Assembly (NCBI GenBank): GCA_002418895.1 | Contig: DIFA01000004.1 | Location: forward strand, 1-49,556 | Source of the DNA: Dehalococcoidia bacterium UBA5760 | Lineage (GTDB): Bacteria; Chloroflexota; Dehalococcoidia; Dehalococcoidales; UBA5760 | Length of the DNA stretch: 49,556 nucleotides | Reading direction: 5' to 3' | In this document: positions 24,479 through 33,008 of the stretch, piece after piece | Layout of the letters: each line of letters starts with the position of its first letter | Numbering within the stretch: the first letter of the stretch is position 1 | Translations under genes and position numbers: made by a program | Notes under the pieces: generated by a model | Database searches by the model: none | Told to the model about the DNA's origin: nothing | Seen by the model: the letters and a program-made list of their open reading frames with translations, nothing else

Positions 24479-26236
24479 CTACGCGAACCGCCTGGTATCG
24501 GTATCAATATCCACGATAACCGGCTTCGTTGACGCCAGCGCCTGTTCGACGGCTCCTTCCAGTTCTGCTGGGTCTTTTACTTTGATTCCTATCCCGCCAC
24601 AGATTTGCGCATATTCCGCGAAATTGCAGTTGTACAGGTCGGTCTGCCAGTTGGGATAGTTCTCGATTTTTTGTTCCTGCATTATCATGCCGAGCTGCTT
24701 ATTGTTAAACAGGAAGACCTTAACCGGCAGGCCATATTTTACGGCGGTGAGGAAATCCCCCATCACCATCGAAAAACCGCCGTCTCCCGTAATACAAACA
24801 GCCTGCCTGTCCTTATAGGCAAGTTGTGCCGCGATAGCTCCCGGAAGCCCGGTACCCATCGAGGCCAGATAACCGGACATAACCATCTTTTGGGTTGATT
24901 TCATCACGAAGTTTCTGCCAAACCACCAGCCGTTGTCACCGACATCCAGGGATATTATGGCGTCTTCCGCGATTTTGTCGTTCAGCACCTTGATTATATA
25001 CTGCGGCCTTATTGGAGTTCGGGATGAGTCTGCTTCTTTAGCAAGCAGCTCTGTCCATTCCTTCTTAAATCTGGTTATTTCAGCCAGATAGTCCTTGTTT
25101 TCTTTTGCGGCGACCTTTCCTGTCAGTTTTGGCAGTATCTCGGCGCTGCTGCCCCACAATGAGACCTCGGTAGGATAGTTCTTGGCCAGCACCATGGGGT
25201 CTATGTCAATTTGTACTATTCTCTTCGGTGGTATCTGTGTCATATCGGAAAATGAGGACCCGACCACGATCAGCAGATCACTACCCCGGACCAGTTTGGC
25301 AGCGGCCGTTGATCCAATTGTCCCGTGACTGCCGACATATAGTCCGTTAGTCTCGTCAATAACGCCCTTGCCCTTGAAAGTCGTTACCACCGGTGCGCAG
25401 ATTTTGCGGGCTAATCGCAGCAGCTTGTCGCCCTGACCAGTGGCTCCGAAACCGGAAATAATAACAGGCCTTTCGGCTGCATCAATCGTTAGGGCAGCTT
25501 CTTTTATCAAACGCTGGCTCGGTAGAATACTTCTGTTGGTTATTCTGCCCTGCATTGGCAGTACATCGGTATCGTACGGAATCTTCTGGATGTCGTTAGG
25601 AATGCTGATGTGGGATACTCCTCTCTCCAGCAGGGCGTGCTTGATGGCCAATGTGACCAGGCTGGTCGTTTGTTCTTCCGCCATCAGTATCTTATTGAAG
25701 ACGCATATCGGTTCGAAAAATGAATGCTGGTCGATTTCCTGAAAAGAACCGGGACCAATCAATTGTCTCTTCACCAGTCCGGTCAGGGCCAGCACCGGAG
25801 CGTGATCGAGCTTGGCGTCATACAGGCCGGTGGCCAGATTGGTTGCACCGGGTCCGGCTATGGTCAGACATGCTGCTATGTGTCCGGTTAGTTTGCCGTA
25901 GGCTGCGGCAATAAACGCAGCGGTCTGTTCGTGCCGGACCTGGATGAACTTCATCCGCTTATTCTTCCTGATTGCGTCGACCAAGCCGAGTGCGGAGGTT
26001 CCCGGTAGGCCGAAGACATACCTGATGCCCCACTCGGCCATTTGTTCGACAAAGATGTCCGAAACCGTACTGGTCTCTTTCCTCTTTCCGCCGCTTTCTT
26101 CCGTCAGGGGGACGAAAGCTGCTTTGGGGGCATTACAGACAGGACACCTCCAGTTCTCCGGCAGCTCCGAGAACTTCCTGCCCTCCTTTGCTTCGTCGTA
26201 GATGTAGTTGCAGACCGTACACCTATATTTCTTCAT
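24479..26236 (-). CDS. Rubredoxin-fused thiamine diphosphate enzyme (pyruvate oxidase/acetolactate synthase-like)
   Basis: A 585-residue fusion. Residues 1-45 are a short rubredoxin domain with Cys6, Cys9, Cys31 and Cys34 (CTVC and CPVC) to bind one Fe. From about residue 57 a complete three-domain ThDP enzyme follows: the catalytic Glu in RHEQTAAF, the central domain, and the ThDP/Mg motif GDGGFSM ending in NN (FLFNNKQ). Overall it is closest to pyruvate oxidase (PoxB) and acetolactate synthase large subunits. The fused redox centre suggests that electrons from an oxidative decarboxylation go to rubredoxin rather than to a quinone or O2; this is inference. There are no neighbours in the operon. 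Confidence 0.9.
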   Translation of the reverse strand: MKKYRCTVCNYIYDEAKEGRKFSELPENWRCPVCNAPKAAFVPLTEESGGKRKETSTVSDIFVEQMAEWGIRYVFGLPGTSALGLVDAIRKNKRMKFIQVRHEQTAAFIAAAYGKLTGHIAACLTIAGPGATNLATGLYDAKLDHAPVLALTGLVKRQLIGPGSFQEIDQHSFFEPICVFNKILMAEEQTTSLVTLAIKHALLERGVSHISIPNDIQKIPYDTDVLPMQGRITNRSILPSQRLIKEAALTIDAAERPVIISGFGATGQGDKLLRLARKICAPVVTTFKGKGVIDETNGLYVGSHGTIGSTAAAKLVRGSDLLIVVGSSFSDMTQIPPKRIVQIDIDPMVLAKNYPTEVSLWGSSAEILPKLTGKVAAKENKDYLAEITRFKKEWTELLAKEADSSRTPIRPQYIIKVLNDKIAEDAIISLDVGDNGWWFGRNFVMKSTQKMVMSGYLASMGTGLPGAIAAQLAYKDRQAVCITGDGGFSMVMGDFLTAVKYGLPVKVFLFNNKQLGMIMQEQKIENYPNWQTDLYNCNFAEYAQICGGIGIKVKDPAELEGAVEQALASTKPVIVDIDTDTRRFA

Positions 26237-26351
26237 CTATCAACCTCTCTGTAGGGTCTCTTTTCTTAATTATAACATCAGCCCCGTGATTTTAGTGACG
26301 AAATTGCGTGATTCAGGGGCCGGTATGATATCTATTTAGTTTTATTATGTA

Positions 26352-26379
26352 TTGACTGATGGTGGATTGGTGGTAAAAT
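26352..26379 (+). promoter_or_regulatory. Promoter of the 85-residue protein gene
   Basis: TTGACT (26352-26357), a 16-bp spacer and TAAAAT (26374-26379), about 30 bp before the start codon at 26411. Confidence 0.55.
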
Positions 26380-26410
26380 AGGGCGAATCTATCACCGGGG
26401 GAGTAGTCTT

Positions 26411-26668
26411 ATGGAAGCAAAATATGATAAGGGGCACAAGGTGAAAATCGTCTCGGTGAAAGACAAGCAGGGGAATGTAAAATACCCCCACAACGAGAAG
26501 TATGTGGATGAGGTTGGTGTAGTCCTGGATTCGTTCTACCTGGGAGTATTTCACGTTCTTTATTACAGAGACCATCTCCCTGAAGACTCCTATATTTATA
26601 AGATCCGCCTTGGTCTTAGTAATACCGTGGTGACGGCAGCGGAAGAAGAACTACAGCCCTGCCTGTGA
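26411..26668 (+). CDS. Small protein of unknown function (85 residues)
   Basis: A soluble, charged, probably beta-rich protein: KYDKGHKVKIVSVKDKQGNV at the N terminus recalls an SH3-like or KOW-type barrel. There is no signal peptide and no Cys until CL at the end. GGGGGAG precedes the ATG by about 9 nt and a good promoter lies upstream. I do not recognise the family. Confidence 0.7.
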   Translation: MEAKYDKGHKVKIVSVKDKQGNVKYPHNEKYVDEVGVVLDSFYLGVFHVLYYRDHLPEDSYIYKIRLGLSNTVVTAAEEELQPCL

Positions 26669-26683
26669 TAATATGCTGGTGAA

Positions 26684-26926
26684 TTATTGTGCCACCGGTC
26701 GGCGGATCAGGATGGAGAGAATAACCGCATCCCCGGCAACCGTCAGGCTGTGGGAGTTAACCTCCCAACCATCGGGGATGGCGGTCGGCAGGTGTTCCAT
26801 GACCTCCCCGAGCTTCGCGGTCAGTGACTGACCGTCGCTTTCCTTCCTGTAGTCGGGTTTCATTGAGCCCAAAGTAGGGGTAAGGTATTCGACCAGTACG
26901 CGGTATCGATATGGGTGGCAGCTCAT
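26684..26926 (-). CDS. Small protein of unknown function (80 residues)
   Basis: It starts at ATG 26926 (MSCHPYRYRV), 6 nt after AGGAGGGG; the longer frame to 26944 would translate that site itself. It has alternating polar and hydrophobic residues and no membrane segment. The C-terminal part (NSHSLTVAGDAVILSILIRR) looks like a beta hairpin. It ends 15 bp from the convergent 85-residue gene. Family not recognised. Confidence 0.65.
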   Translation of the reverse strand: MSCHPYRYRVLVEYLTPTLGSMKPDYRKESDGQSLTAKLGEVMEHLPTAIPDGWEVNSHSLTVAGDAVILSILIRRPVAQ

Positions 26927-26983
26927 CATCCCCTCCTGCTTCACTATGATTAGATAGGTCTAGTTTCACCCGGAATGTTCTTG

Positions 26984-28852
26984 TCAATGTCCGGTGCCTG
27001 ATTCCCGATAGAGCACTCTCCGGTCGCCGAGGCGGCGGGTTACCTTCGCCCCGTCCAGGTATTCCAGCAGAGCCAGGGCATACTTGCGGCTGGTCTTAAA
27101 CATATCCCGTACTTCAGCTACAGTCACATTTCCCGCTTCCTTCAGGTGTGAGGTGATTCCGGCTACCATTTCATTATAGGCTTGACGGGAGAATACCACC
27201 TCCTCGCTTATCTTGATCACCTGGTTGCGGGCCACGAGCAGTTTGAGCAGGTCCGCTTGCGGTATGAGTCCGCTGGGTGGGGCGTAAGGATTCTCCGCCA
27301 GTGATTTGAGGAAGGCGTCCATCTGCGCCTGCTGCGTCCTGGTTAGCTGAACTTGATGGGTGGCAAGGCGGATAGCAGCGCTATCCTCGATAACGTTGCC
27401 ATCGTCAAGAAGCTTTTTGATGATCGCCGAACTATGGGCTGTCATCTTTAGCCGGCTGCTCAACTCTGCCCTGGGCATTCCCGGGCGGGAGGGGAACTTG
27501 AGGTGATAGTCCTTAAGGATGGCGGTCACCCGGCCGGCCAGATGCTCCCAGCCGGTTGCAGTCAGAAGGAGCTCGCTTTCCCCCCTGCCTATTCTGATTA
27601 TCTTTCCCTGCTCGATAAGGGAGGCTATTGCCGGGTTAAGCTCGCTGGCAGGCAGGCCGCTCTGGATGGAGAGATCGGGCATCTTGAGCGGTTTCCCCTC
27701 CAGTATTGCCATAATCATCTCTTCGGGGGTTCCCTGCGCTCTGCGCCTGAGGTTCTCAATGACGTTCGGGTGCAGTCGGCGGTGCCGTCTGGTATGAGCC
27801 TCAAGGACTTCGCCGCCGCCAAGAGTAGCCTCTGGCGAGCGGATAATAAAACGGTCGCCCTTAACCAGCGCCACCGGCTTATTCAGTAATAGCTGTGCCA
27901 AGCCCGTCTCGCCGGGTTTGAGGCCGTCTTTTTCCAGCAGGCGGACTCTGGCTTCAGCCTGGGCGGACCCGGCATAAAAGTTAACCGTAGCGCCGTGTGA
28001 TAGAGAGTGATGGGAATGAGGTAGCAGACACAGCTTAACCGAGAGCATCGTGGTGGGTGAGAGCCAGCCGGGTGTGGTGAGTACATCGCCGCGCTGTGGT
28101 TCGGTGGCGGCGATACCGGTCAGGTTGACGCCGACCCTACTCCCCGGAGCGGCCGTTTCGACAGAAGTCTTATGCGTCTGCAGTCCTCGTATCCGTGACC
28201 TGAGTCCGGCGGGGATAATCTCTACTTCCTGCCCTGTACTGAGCGAGCCGTCAATCAGTGTGCCGGTGGCAATGGTGCCGGAGCCGGTAATGGTAAAGAC
28301 GCGGTCTATGGGGAGCCTGGGACGGCCGATATCCTTCCTGGATGGTGTGGAGCCGAGGAGCTTGCCGATGGTCGAGGTCAGATCAGCGAGGCCCTCTCCG
28401 GTCAGTGCCGAGACGGCGACAATCGGGGAACGGGCAAGAATAGTCGGAGCGAGCAGCTCGGTTACTTCCTCTCTTGCCAGGGCCAGCCGCTCATCATCTA
28501 CCAGGTCTTTTTTGGTGAGAACGGCGATTCCTCTCTCTATACCTAATATGTTCAGGATAGCCAGGTGCTCCCTGGTCTGTGGCATCACTCCTTCACCGGC
28601 ATCGATGATAAGCAGGGCCAGGTCGATACCGCCCACTCCGGCCAGCATATTCTTAATCAGCCGTTCGTGGCCTGGGACATCAACAATGCCAACCTCCTGA
28701 CCATCGGGCAGCTTCAACCAGGCGAAGCCCAGGTCAATGGTCATACCCCGTTCCTTCTCCTCACGCAGCCGGTCCGGGTCTATGCCGGTCAGGGCGCGCA
28801 CCAGTACCGATTTACCGTGATCTATGTGTCCCGCAGTCCCGATTACAAACAT
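26984..28852 (-). CDS. selB: Selenocysteine-specific translation elongation factor SelB
   Basis: A 622-residue GTPase. G1 is GHIDHGKS (residues 8-15), the switch region is REEKERGMTIDLGFAW, G3 is DVPGHE and G4 is TKKD. EF-Tu-like domains 2 and 3 follow, then the long SelB-specific C terminus of winged helices; the last (VAEVRDMFKTSRKYALALLE, then a basic RRLGDRRVL) is the part that binds the SECIS hairpin. It delivers Sec-tRNA to UGA codons. It lies 27 bp downstream of selA in one operon, so the genome makes selenoproteins. Confidence 0.97.
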   Translation of the reverse strand: MFVIGTAGHIDHGKSVLVRALTGIDPDRLREEKERGMTIDLGFAWLKLPDGQEVGIVDVPGHERLIKNMLAGVGGIDLALLIIDAGEGVMPQTREHLAILNILGIERGIAVLTKKDLVDDERLALAREEVTELLAPTILARSPIVAVSALTGEGLADLTSTIGKLLGSTPSRKDIGRPRLPIDRVFTITGSGTIATGTLIDGSLSTGQEVEIIPAGLRSRIRGLQTHKTSVETAAPGSRVGVNLTGIAATEPQRGDVLTTPGWLSPTTMLSVKLCLLPHSHHSLSHGATVNFYAGSAQAEARVRLLEKDGLKPGETGLAQLLLNKPVALVKGDRFIIRSPEATLGGGEVLEAHTRRHRRLHPNVIENLRRRAQGTPEEMIMAILEGKPLKMPDLSIQSGLPASELNPAIASLIEQGKIIRIGRGESELLLTATGWEHLAGRVTAILKDYHLKFPSRPGMPRAELSSRLKMTAHSSAIIKKLLDDGNVIEDSAAIRLATHQVQLTRTQQAQMDAFLKSLAENPYAPPSGLIPQADLLKLLVARNQVIKISEEVVFSRQAYNEMVAGITSHLKEAGNVTVAEVRDMFKTSRKYALALLEYLDGAKVTRRLGDRRVLYRESGTGH

Positions 28853-28879
28853 CAGGTACTCCTTTTCGCTGCGGTAGCG

Positions 28880-30271
28880 TCACCTCTCCTTAAGGCTGGC
28901 AGCGGCGTCTTGCAGGGCTTTGAGCACAATCCTGTCTTCTCCGGGAAGTACGGAACGGGGATCGAGCAAGAGGAGATTTTCGTTAATTCGCCCGATGACC
29001 GGTATCTCTCGCTGGCGCAGCCGCTGGCCTATGACTTGCGCTATATTGCGCTTACTTTTACCTCCCTCTTCTCCGATAGCAACCAGCCAGGTCGGTAGAG
29101 TGGCCCCGGGCAGACTGCCGCCTCCGACCATCGTTTCTCCGGCGATTACCCTGGCCAGTCTCTTAAGTGGTCCGGCCCAGATTACAGCCCGCTGCTCGAT
29201 CTCGTCCAGGGGGGTGGCAATCATGCGCCAGACCGGGATCTTGGTTATCGCTTCACCTTTCAGGTAGTGAACCAGGGTGGCCGCCAGACCGGCCAGTCCT
29301 GTCTTATCAATCCTTACCGCACGCGCCAGCGGGTGTTTCTTCAATTTTTCTATCAGCTCTTTACGACCGGCGACGATGCCGGCTTGAGGACCACCGAGGA
29401 GCTTATCAGCGGAGAAGAAGACCAGGTCGGCACCGGTGGCAATGCTCTGCTGTACCGTTGGCTCCGGGTCAAGACCGAACTGGGTGGTATCCAGCAGACA
29501 TCCGCTGCCGAGATCATCGAGTACGGGGAGGTTATGGGTTTTGCCCAGCGCCACCAATTCCTCGAGGGTGACCGAATGGGTGAAGCCAATCATCTTGAAA
29601 TTGCTCAAGTGGATGCGCATCAGCGCCGCTGTCCGCGGGCTGATTGCCTGTTCATAATCGACAGCATAGGTGCAGTTGGTGGTGCCCACCTCGACCAGCC
29701 TGGCCCCGCTCTGGCGCATTACATCGGGGATGCGAAAGCCGCCGCCGATCTGTACTGCCTGGCCGCGGGAAACGAGTACCTCTTTCCTTCTGGTCAGTGC
29801 ACTGAGAGCGAGCAGTACCGCTGAGGTATTATTGTTTACCACCAGTGCCGCCTCGGCTCCGGTGAGCCGGCACAGCGACTGCTCGATGTGGCTGTTGCGC
29901 GACCCACGCCGGCCGCTGTTCAGGTCAAACTCCAGATTAGAGTAGGTGCTGGCGACCGTGTTCATCGCGGCGGCAGTCTCCTCGCTGAGTGGAGCACGGC
30001 CCAGGTTGGTGTGCAGTATGATGCCGGTGGCGTTGACTAGCGGGCGCAGCCCCGGCTTTATCAGGGCGCAGCCCCGGGCGATAATAGCTTCTACTATATT
30101 GTCAAGAGAAGGGCAGGGGCTGCCGGCAGCGATATCCAGCCGGGTTTGCTCGAGGTGGTTTCGTATCAACTCCACAAAGGACGTGCGAGAAAGCTCCTCC
30201 CCGAGCTGCCTCAAGCGCTCGTTAGAGGTTAGCTTGTCCACTCCGGGCAGGTGACGATACTCCTTATCCAT
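28880..30271 (-). CDS. selA: L-seryl-tRNA(Sec) selenium transferase SelA
   Basis: A PLP enzyme of 463 residues that converts Ser-tRNA(Sec) to Sec-tRNA(Sec). The PLP lysine is in FFSADKLLGGPQAGI near residue 290. The N-terminal part with LRPLVNATGIILHTNLGRAP is diagnostic of SelA. Two adjacent ATGs (30274 and 30271) are possible; I chose the second because GGAG then has a usable distance. It is the first gene of the selA-selB operon. selD and the tRNA(Sec) gene are not in this window. Confidence 0.97.
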   Translation of the reverse strand: MDKEYRHLPGVDKLTSNERLRQLGEELSRTSFVELIRNHLEQTRLDIAAGSPCPSLDNIVEAIIARGCALIKPGLRPLVNATGIILHTNLGRAPLSEETAAAMNTVASTYSNLEFDLNSGRRGSRNSHIEQSLCRLTGAEAALVVNNNTSAVLLALSALTRRKEVLVSRGQAVQIGGGFRIPDVMRQSGARLVEVGTTNCTYAVDYEQAISPRTAALMRIHLSNFKMIGFTHSVTLEELVALGKTHNLPVLDDLGSGCLLDTTQFGLDPEPTVQQSIATGADLVFFSADKLLGGPQAGIVAGRKELIEKLKKHPLARAVRIDKTGLAGLAATLVHYLKGEAITKIPVWRMIATPLDEIEQRAVIWAGPLKRLARVIAGETMVGGGSLPGATLPTWLVAIGEEGGKSKRNIAQVIGQRLRQREIPVIGRINENLLLLDPRSVLPGEDRIVLKALQDAAASLKER

Positions 30272-30342
30272 CATTCTCCGCTCTATTCTAATACATATCG
30301 TCCTCTTTTCAAAGGCGTTTTAGATTCTCTGGGTCCTGATAT

Positions 30343-30371
30343 TTGACAAGACCTTTTTGTTGCGCTATATT
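30343..30371 (+). promoter_or_regulatory. Promoter of the Rrf2 regulator gene
   Basis: TTGACA (30343-30348), a 17-bp spacer and TATATT (30366-30371). An AT-rich stretch (TATTGTGATAATAAAA) just downstream, near the start of transcription, could be the regulator's own site. Confidence 0.65.
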
Positions 30372-30416
30372 TACGAGTATTGTGATAATAAAATTCAGAA
30401 CAGGCCGGCTAGAGCT

Positions 30417-30836
30417 GTGAAACTCTCGACCAAGGGACGTTATGCAGTGCGCGCGATGATTGATCTGGCGGTCCAATCTGGGGACAGTCCGACTCTGATC
30501 AAGGACATCTCGGCGAGGCAGCAGATATCGTGCCTGTATCTGGAGCAGCTCTTTACCCGGCTCAAGACAGCCGGTCTGGTCAGGAGCGTTCGCGGGCCCA
30601 GAGGTGGGTTCATGCTGGCCAGGCCGCCGCGGGAGATAAGATTTATTGATATTGTGCAGGTGATGGAGGGGTCGATGGCGCCGGTAGAGTGTGTTGATAA
30701 TGCGATGCTCTGCTCGCGTGCCGGTTCCTGCGTGACCCGCCGGGTGTGGGCCGAGGTGAAAGAAGCGGTGGATGGCGTACTCTCTGATATCACTCTGGAG
30801 GATCTGGTCGAGCGGCAGGGGCGGAATGGGGGTTGA
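30417..30836 (+). CDS. Rrf2-family transcriptional regulator
   Basis: A 139-residue Rrf2 protein starting at GTG 30417 (KLSTKGRYAVRAMIDLA, the canonical beginning). The winged helix is complete: ISARQQISCLYLEQLFTRLK, then VRSVRGPRGGFMLAR. Three Cys in CVDNAMLCSRAGSC (about residues 98-111) are where IscR and NsrR bind an Fe-S cluster, so it may sense iron-sulfur, redox or nitrosative state. The frame is open upstream to 30357 without a start site. The gene lies 49 bp before the candidate selenoprotein and divergent from selA. Confidence 0.92.
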   Translation: MKLSTKGRYAVRAMIDLAVQSGDSPTLIKDISARQQISCLYLEQLFTRLKTAGLVRSVRGPRGGFMLARPPREIRFIDIVQVMEGSMAPVECVDNAMLCSRAGSCVTRRVWAEVKEAVDGVLSDITLEDLVERQGRNGG

Positions 30837-30885
30837 TGACCCAAAACAAATGGTGTAAGCTATACCCCGTAAGGAGTTGAGAAGG

Positions 30886-32148
30886 GTGAAAAAGAGGTTG
30901 TTGGGAATAGCGTTGCCCTGTCTGGCGGTGGCGTTAGTGGTACCGCTGGCAGCGGCGGCGTTTACCGCCAAGCCGGCTTATGGCTGATGCGGCGACGGGC
31001 CGTCGGTGACGACCAAGTATATCACGGTGGATGTCAGCCCGAGCGGCGGCGGCACCGTTGAGATAGACGGTGATGCTCCGCCTGAATACCCCTATGATTT
31101 TCCAGTTACTAGTGGTACCACCATCAGGATAGAAGCAATACCGGAAAATGGTTATCACTTCGTGGAGTGGGTCGGTGAACCGACTGTCAAGAGTAACCCT
31201 GACTTTGAGCCGGTGATCCGGAATATGAGTGTCATCGCTCTCTTCGCTCCTGACCCTGATGCTGTTGAGTTCACTTCTTCGGACGGGATGATCAGCGTTA
31301 CTATTCCTTACGGAGTTACCGCTCTGGATGGAGAGGGCAACCCGCTGACCGAGGTAGAGTTTGCCGCTATTAAGCGTGCACCTGACCCACCCGAAGAATA
31401 TAGTGTTATCGGGTTGCCCTATCAACTGAAACCCGCGGGGACTACCTTTGACCGGCCGGTAATGCTGACCTGGCGATATGATACTGGCGATATCCCGGAA
31501 GGGATAACGGAGGAAGAACTGATAATAACCCGTTGCGACAACTTTGACGTTGGTTTGCCGGAGCTGGATTTTGAGGTTGACGCTAAAAAAGATACAATTC
31601 GTGCCTATATTGACCACTTCTCTTGCTTTACCGTGCTTGCTTTGGCCGCTTCGTCCCCGGATTCTCCGGCTACTCCTTCGCTGCCCGTTTCCCCGGTAAC
31701 ACCGGTTGCTTTTACCTCTAGCTCGCTGAGCGTTTCACCCCCTGAGGTCAGTCCCGGTACAACGGTGACTATCAGCGCTTTGCTGACAAACCCCGGTGAG
31801 GCCGACGGCAGCGATACCGTAACCCTTAAGCTAAACGGTGTAGTAGCGGAAACGAGGGAAGTCAGTCTTGCCGCTGAGGCCTTTCAAATGGTGGCCTTTA
31901 CTACCTCTCAGAGTGCAGCAGGCACCTACGCAGTAGAGGTCAACGGCCTGCTCGGTTCCTTTACCGTCAATGAGGGAGCTTCATCGGCTGTCGCTGCGGT
32001 CCCGGCGTCGCCAGCCGGGTCGGATCGGTGGCCCACCATTGCTGTTATCATCGCTATTGCTGCTGCTATCTCCATCCCGCTGGGGATAAGGTGGTGGCGT
32101 AGAAGGAGTGATCTCGGCTCACTCGGCGACTATATCTCAATGAGATAG
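30886..32148 (+). CDS. Exported membrane-anchored protein with in-frame TGA (candidate selenoprotein)
   Basis: Read from GTG 30886, preceded by AAGGAG with 9-nt spacing, this gives 420 codons interrupted once by TGA at codon 34 (30985-30987). Codons 1-33 form a signal peptide (KKRLLGIALPCLAVALVVPL, then Ala-rich). TGA is followed at once by TGC (Cys35) and GGC GAC GGG. Downstream in the same frame come an InlB-type 'bacterial repeat' domain (about 45-115), a ZU5-like beta domain (about 125-245), a CARDB-like domain (about 280-365), a membrane helix (about 385-405) and a basic tail. The only start available after the TGA, GTG 31006, has no ribosome binding site and would lose the signal peptide. 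Either Sec is inserted at position 34 or the gene carries a nonsense mutation. Confidence 0.6.
30985..31013 (+). promoter_or_regulatory. In-frame TGA with possible SECIS-like hairpins
   Basis: After TGA (30985-30987) two alternative small hairpins are possible: CGACG-GGC-CGTCG, with its loop 10 nt from TGA, and GTCG-GTGA-CGAC, with its loop 18 nt from TGA. The second lies within the usual bacterial SECIS distance and its loop starts with G, but the stem is only 4 bp. The evidence is suggestive, not decisive. Confidence 0.35.
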
Positions 32149-32465
32149 GCACGGTACCGGCCGGGTCTTTCCTGTTCGGGTACGGGTACTGCTACTCGTA
32201 CTTATGGAATAAGGGAATCCTGTTGTTTGATTTTCGTGATCTCCGGTATGATGTCTATTCAGCCATAATCAGCTTGAAGTCTTTCTGTATCAGGCCGGTA
32301 ATAAAATCTGGTCTTAATTCTCTCTTAATGATGCATGTTCCCGGGCTGTTCGGTGTCCATCGCCTTATTCAAATTACCCCCAGATTTCAGGGCAAGTAAT
32401 GGTTGACAAACACTATATATTGTGGTAATGTATATCTCCTACACTATATAGTGTGGAGATTGTTC
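32149..32465. other. Intergenic region before nrdR
   Basis: The first 250 bp show no gene or clear terminator. The last 65 bp are the nrdR-nrdJ promoter with two NrdR boxes, annotated separately. Confidence 0.5.
32403..32456 (+). promoter_or_regulatory. nrdR-nrdJ promoter with two NrdR boxes
   Basis: Box 1 is ACACTATATATTGTGG (32410-32425) and box 2 is ACACTATATAGTGTGG (32441-32456), 31 bp apart (three helical turns), as NrdR requires. Box 1 exactly fills the 17-bp spacer between TTGACA (32403-32408) and TAATGT (32426-32431). Box 2 covers the start of transcription. Confidence 0.92.
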
Positions 32466-33008
32466 GTGAACTGTCCTTATTGTGGCAATCTGGAGTCCAG
32501 GGTTATCGATTCCCGTGACGTTGATGATGGTGTCCGCCGCCGGCGTCAGTGTTCCGGTTGTAGTGCTCGTTTTACCACCTACGAGCGGTTGCAGGCGGCC
32601 AGTCTCTTCGTGATTAAGAAAGACAAGCGCCGTGAAGAATTTAGCCGGGAGAAGCTCATGTCCGGCATCCGCAAGGCCTGCGAAAAGCGACCGCTGCCTA
32701 CCGGAGCTATCGACAAGCTTGTTGATGATATCGAAGCCGAGCTTTACCAGATGGGTAAATCAGAGATACCCGGTGCAGTTATCGGCGATATGGTGATGAA
32801 GGGCTTGAGGGATCTGGACCATATTGCTTACATTCGCTTTGCCAGTGTCTATCGGGAGTTTGCCGATATCACTGCCTTGAAGCAGGAACTGGACACTCTA
32901 ATCGGAGATGAGGCGGCGAAAGCATCCCAGCCGGTGAGTCAACTACCTTTGCTTCCGGTTGAGCCCTCACTGGCAATGGCTGGAGGTCAACGGAGGCGTC
33001 GTAAATGA
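32466..33008 (+). CDS. nrdR: Transcriptional repressor NrdR
   Basis: A 180-residue protein. The zinc ribbon has Cys3, Cys6, Cys29 and Cys32 (CPYC and CSGC). The ATP-cone (about residues 46-136) senses ATP/dATP: VIKKDKRREEFSREKLMSGI is typical. The C-terminal tail is about 25 residues longer than usual and ends in RRRRK. The start is GTG 32466 with GGAG upstream; the in-frame extension to 32403 is the operator. NrdR represses ribonucleotide reductase genes, and here it overlaps nrdJ by 4 bp and controls its own promoter. Confidence 0.96.
   Translation: MNCPYCGNLESRVIDSRDVDDGVRRRRQCSGCSARFTTYERLQAASLFVIKKDKRREEFSREKLMSGIRKACEKRPLPTGAIDKLVDDIEAELYQMGKSEIPGAVIGDMVMKGLRDLDHIAYIRFASVYREFADITALKQELDTLIGDEAAKASQPVSQLPLLPVEPSLAMAGGQRRRRK

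Noticed and set aside
30285..30312. TTGAAA-N16-TAGAAT as a selA promoter (minus).
   Set aside because: Transcription would start about 4 nt before the ATG and cut off the ribosome site, so I did not annotate it.
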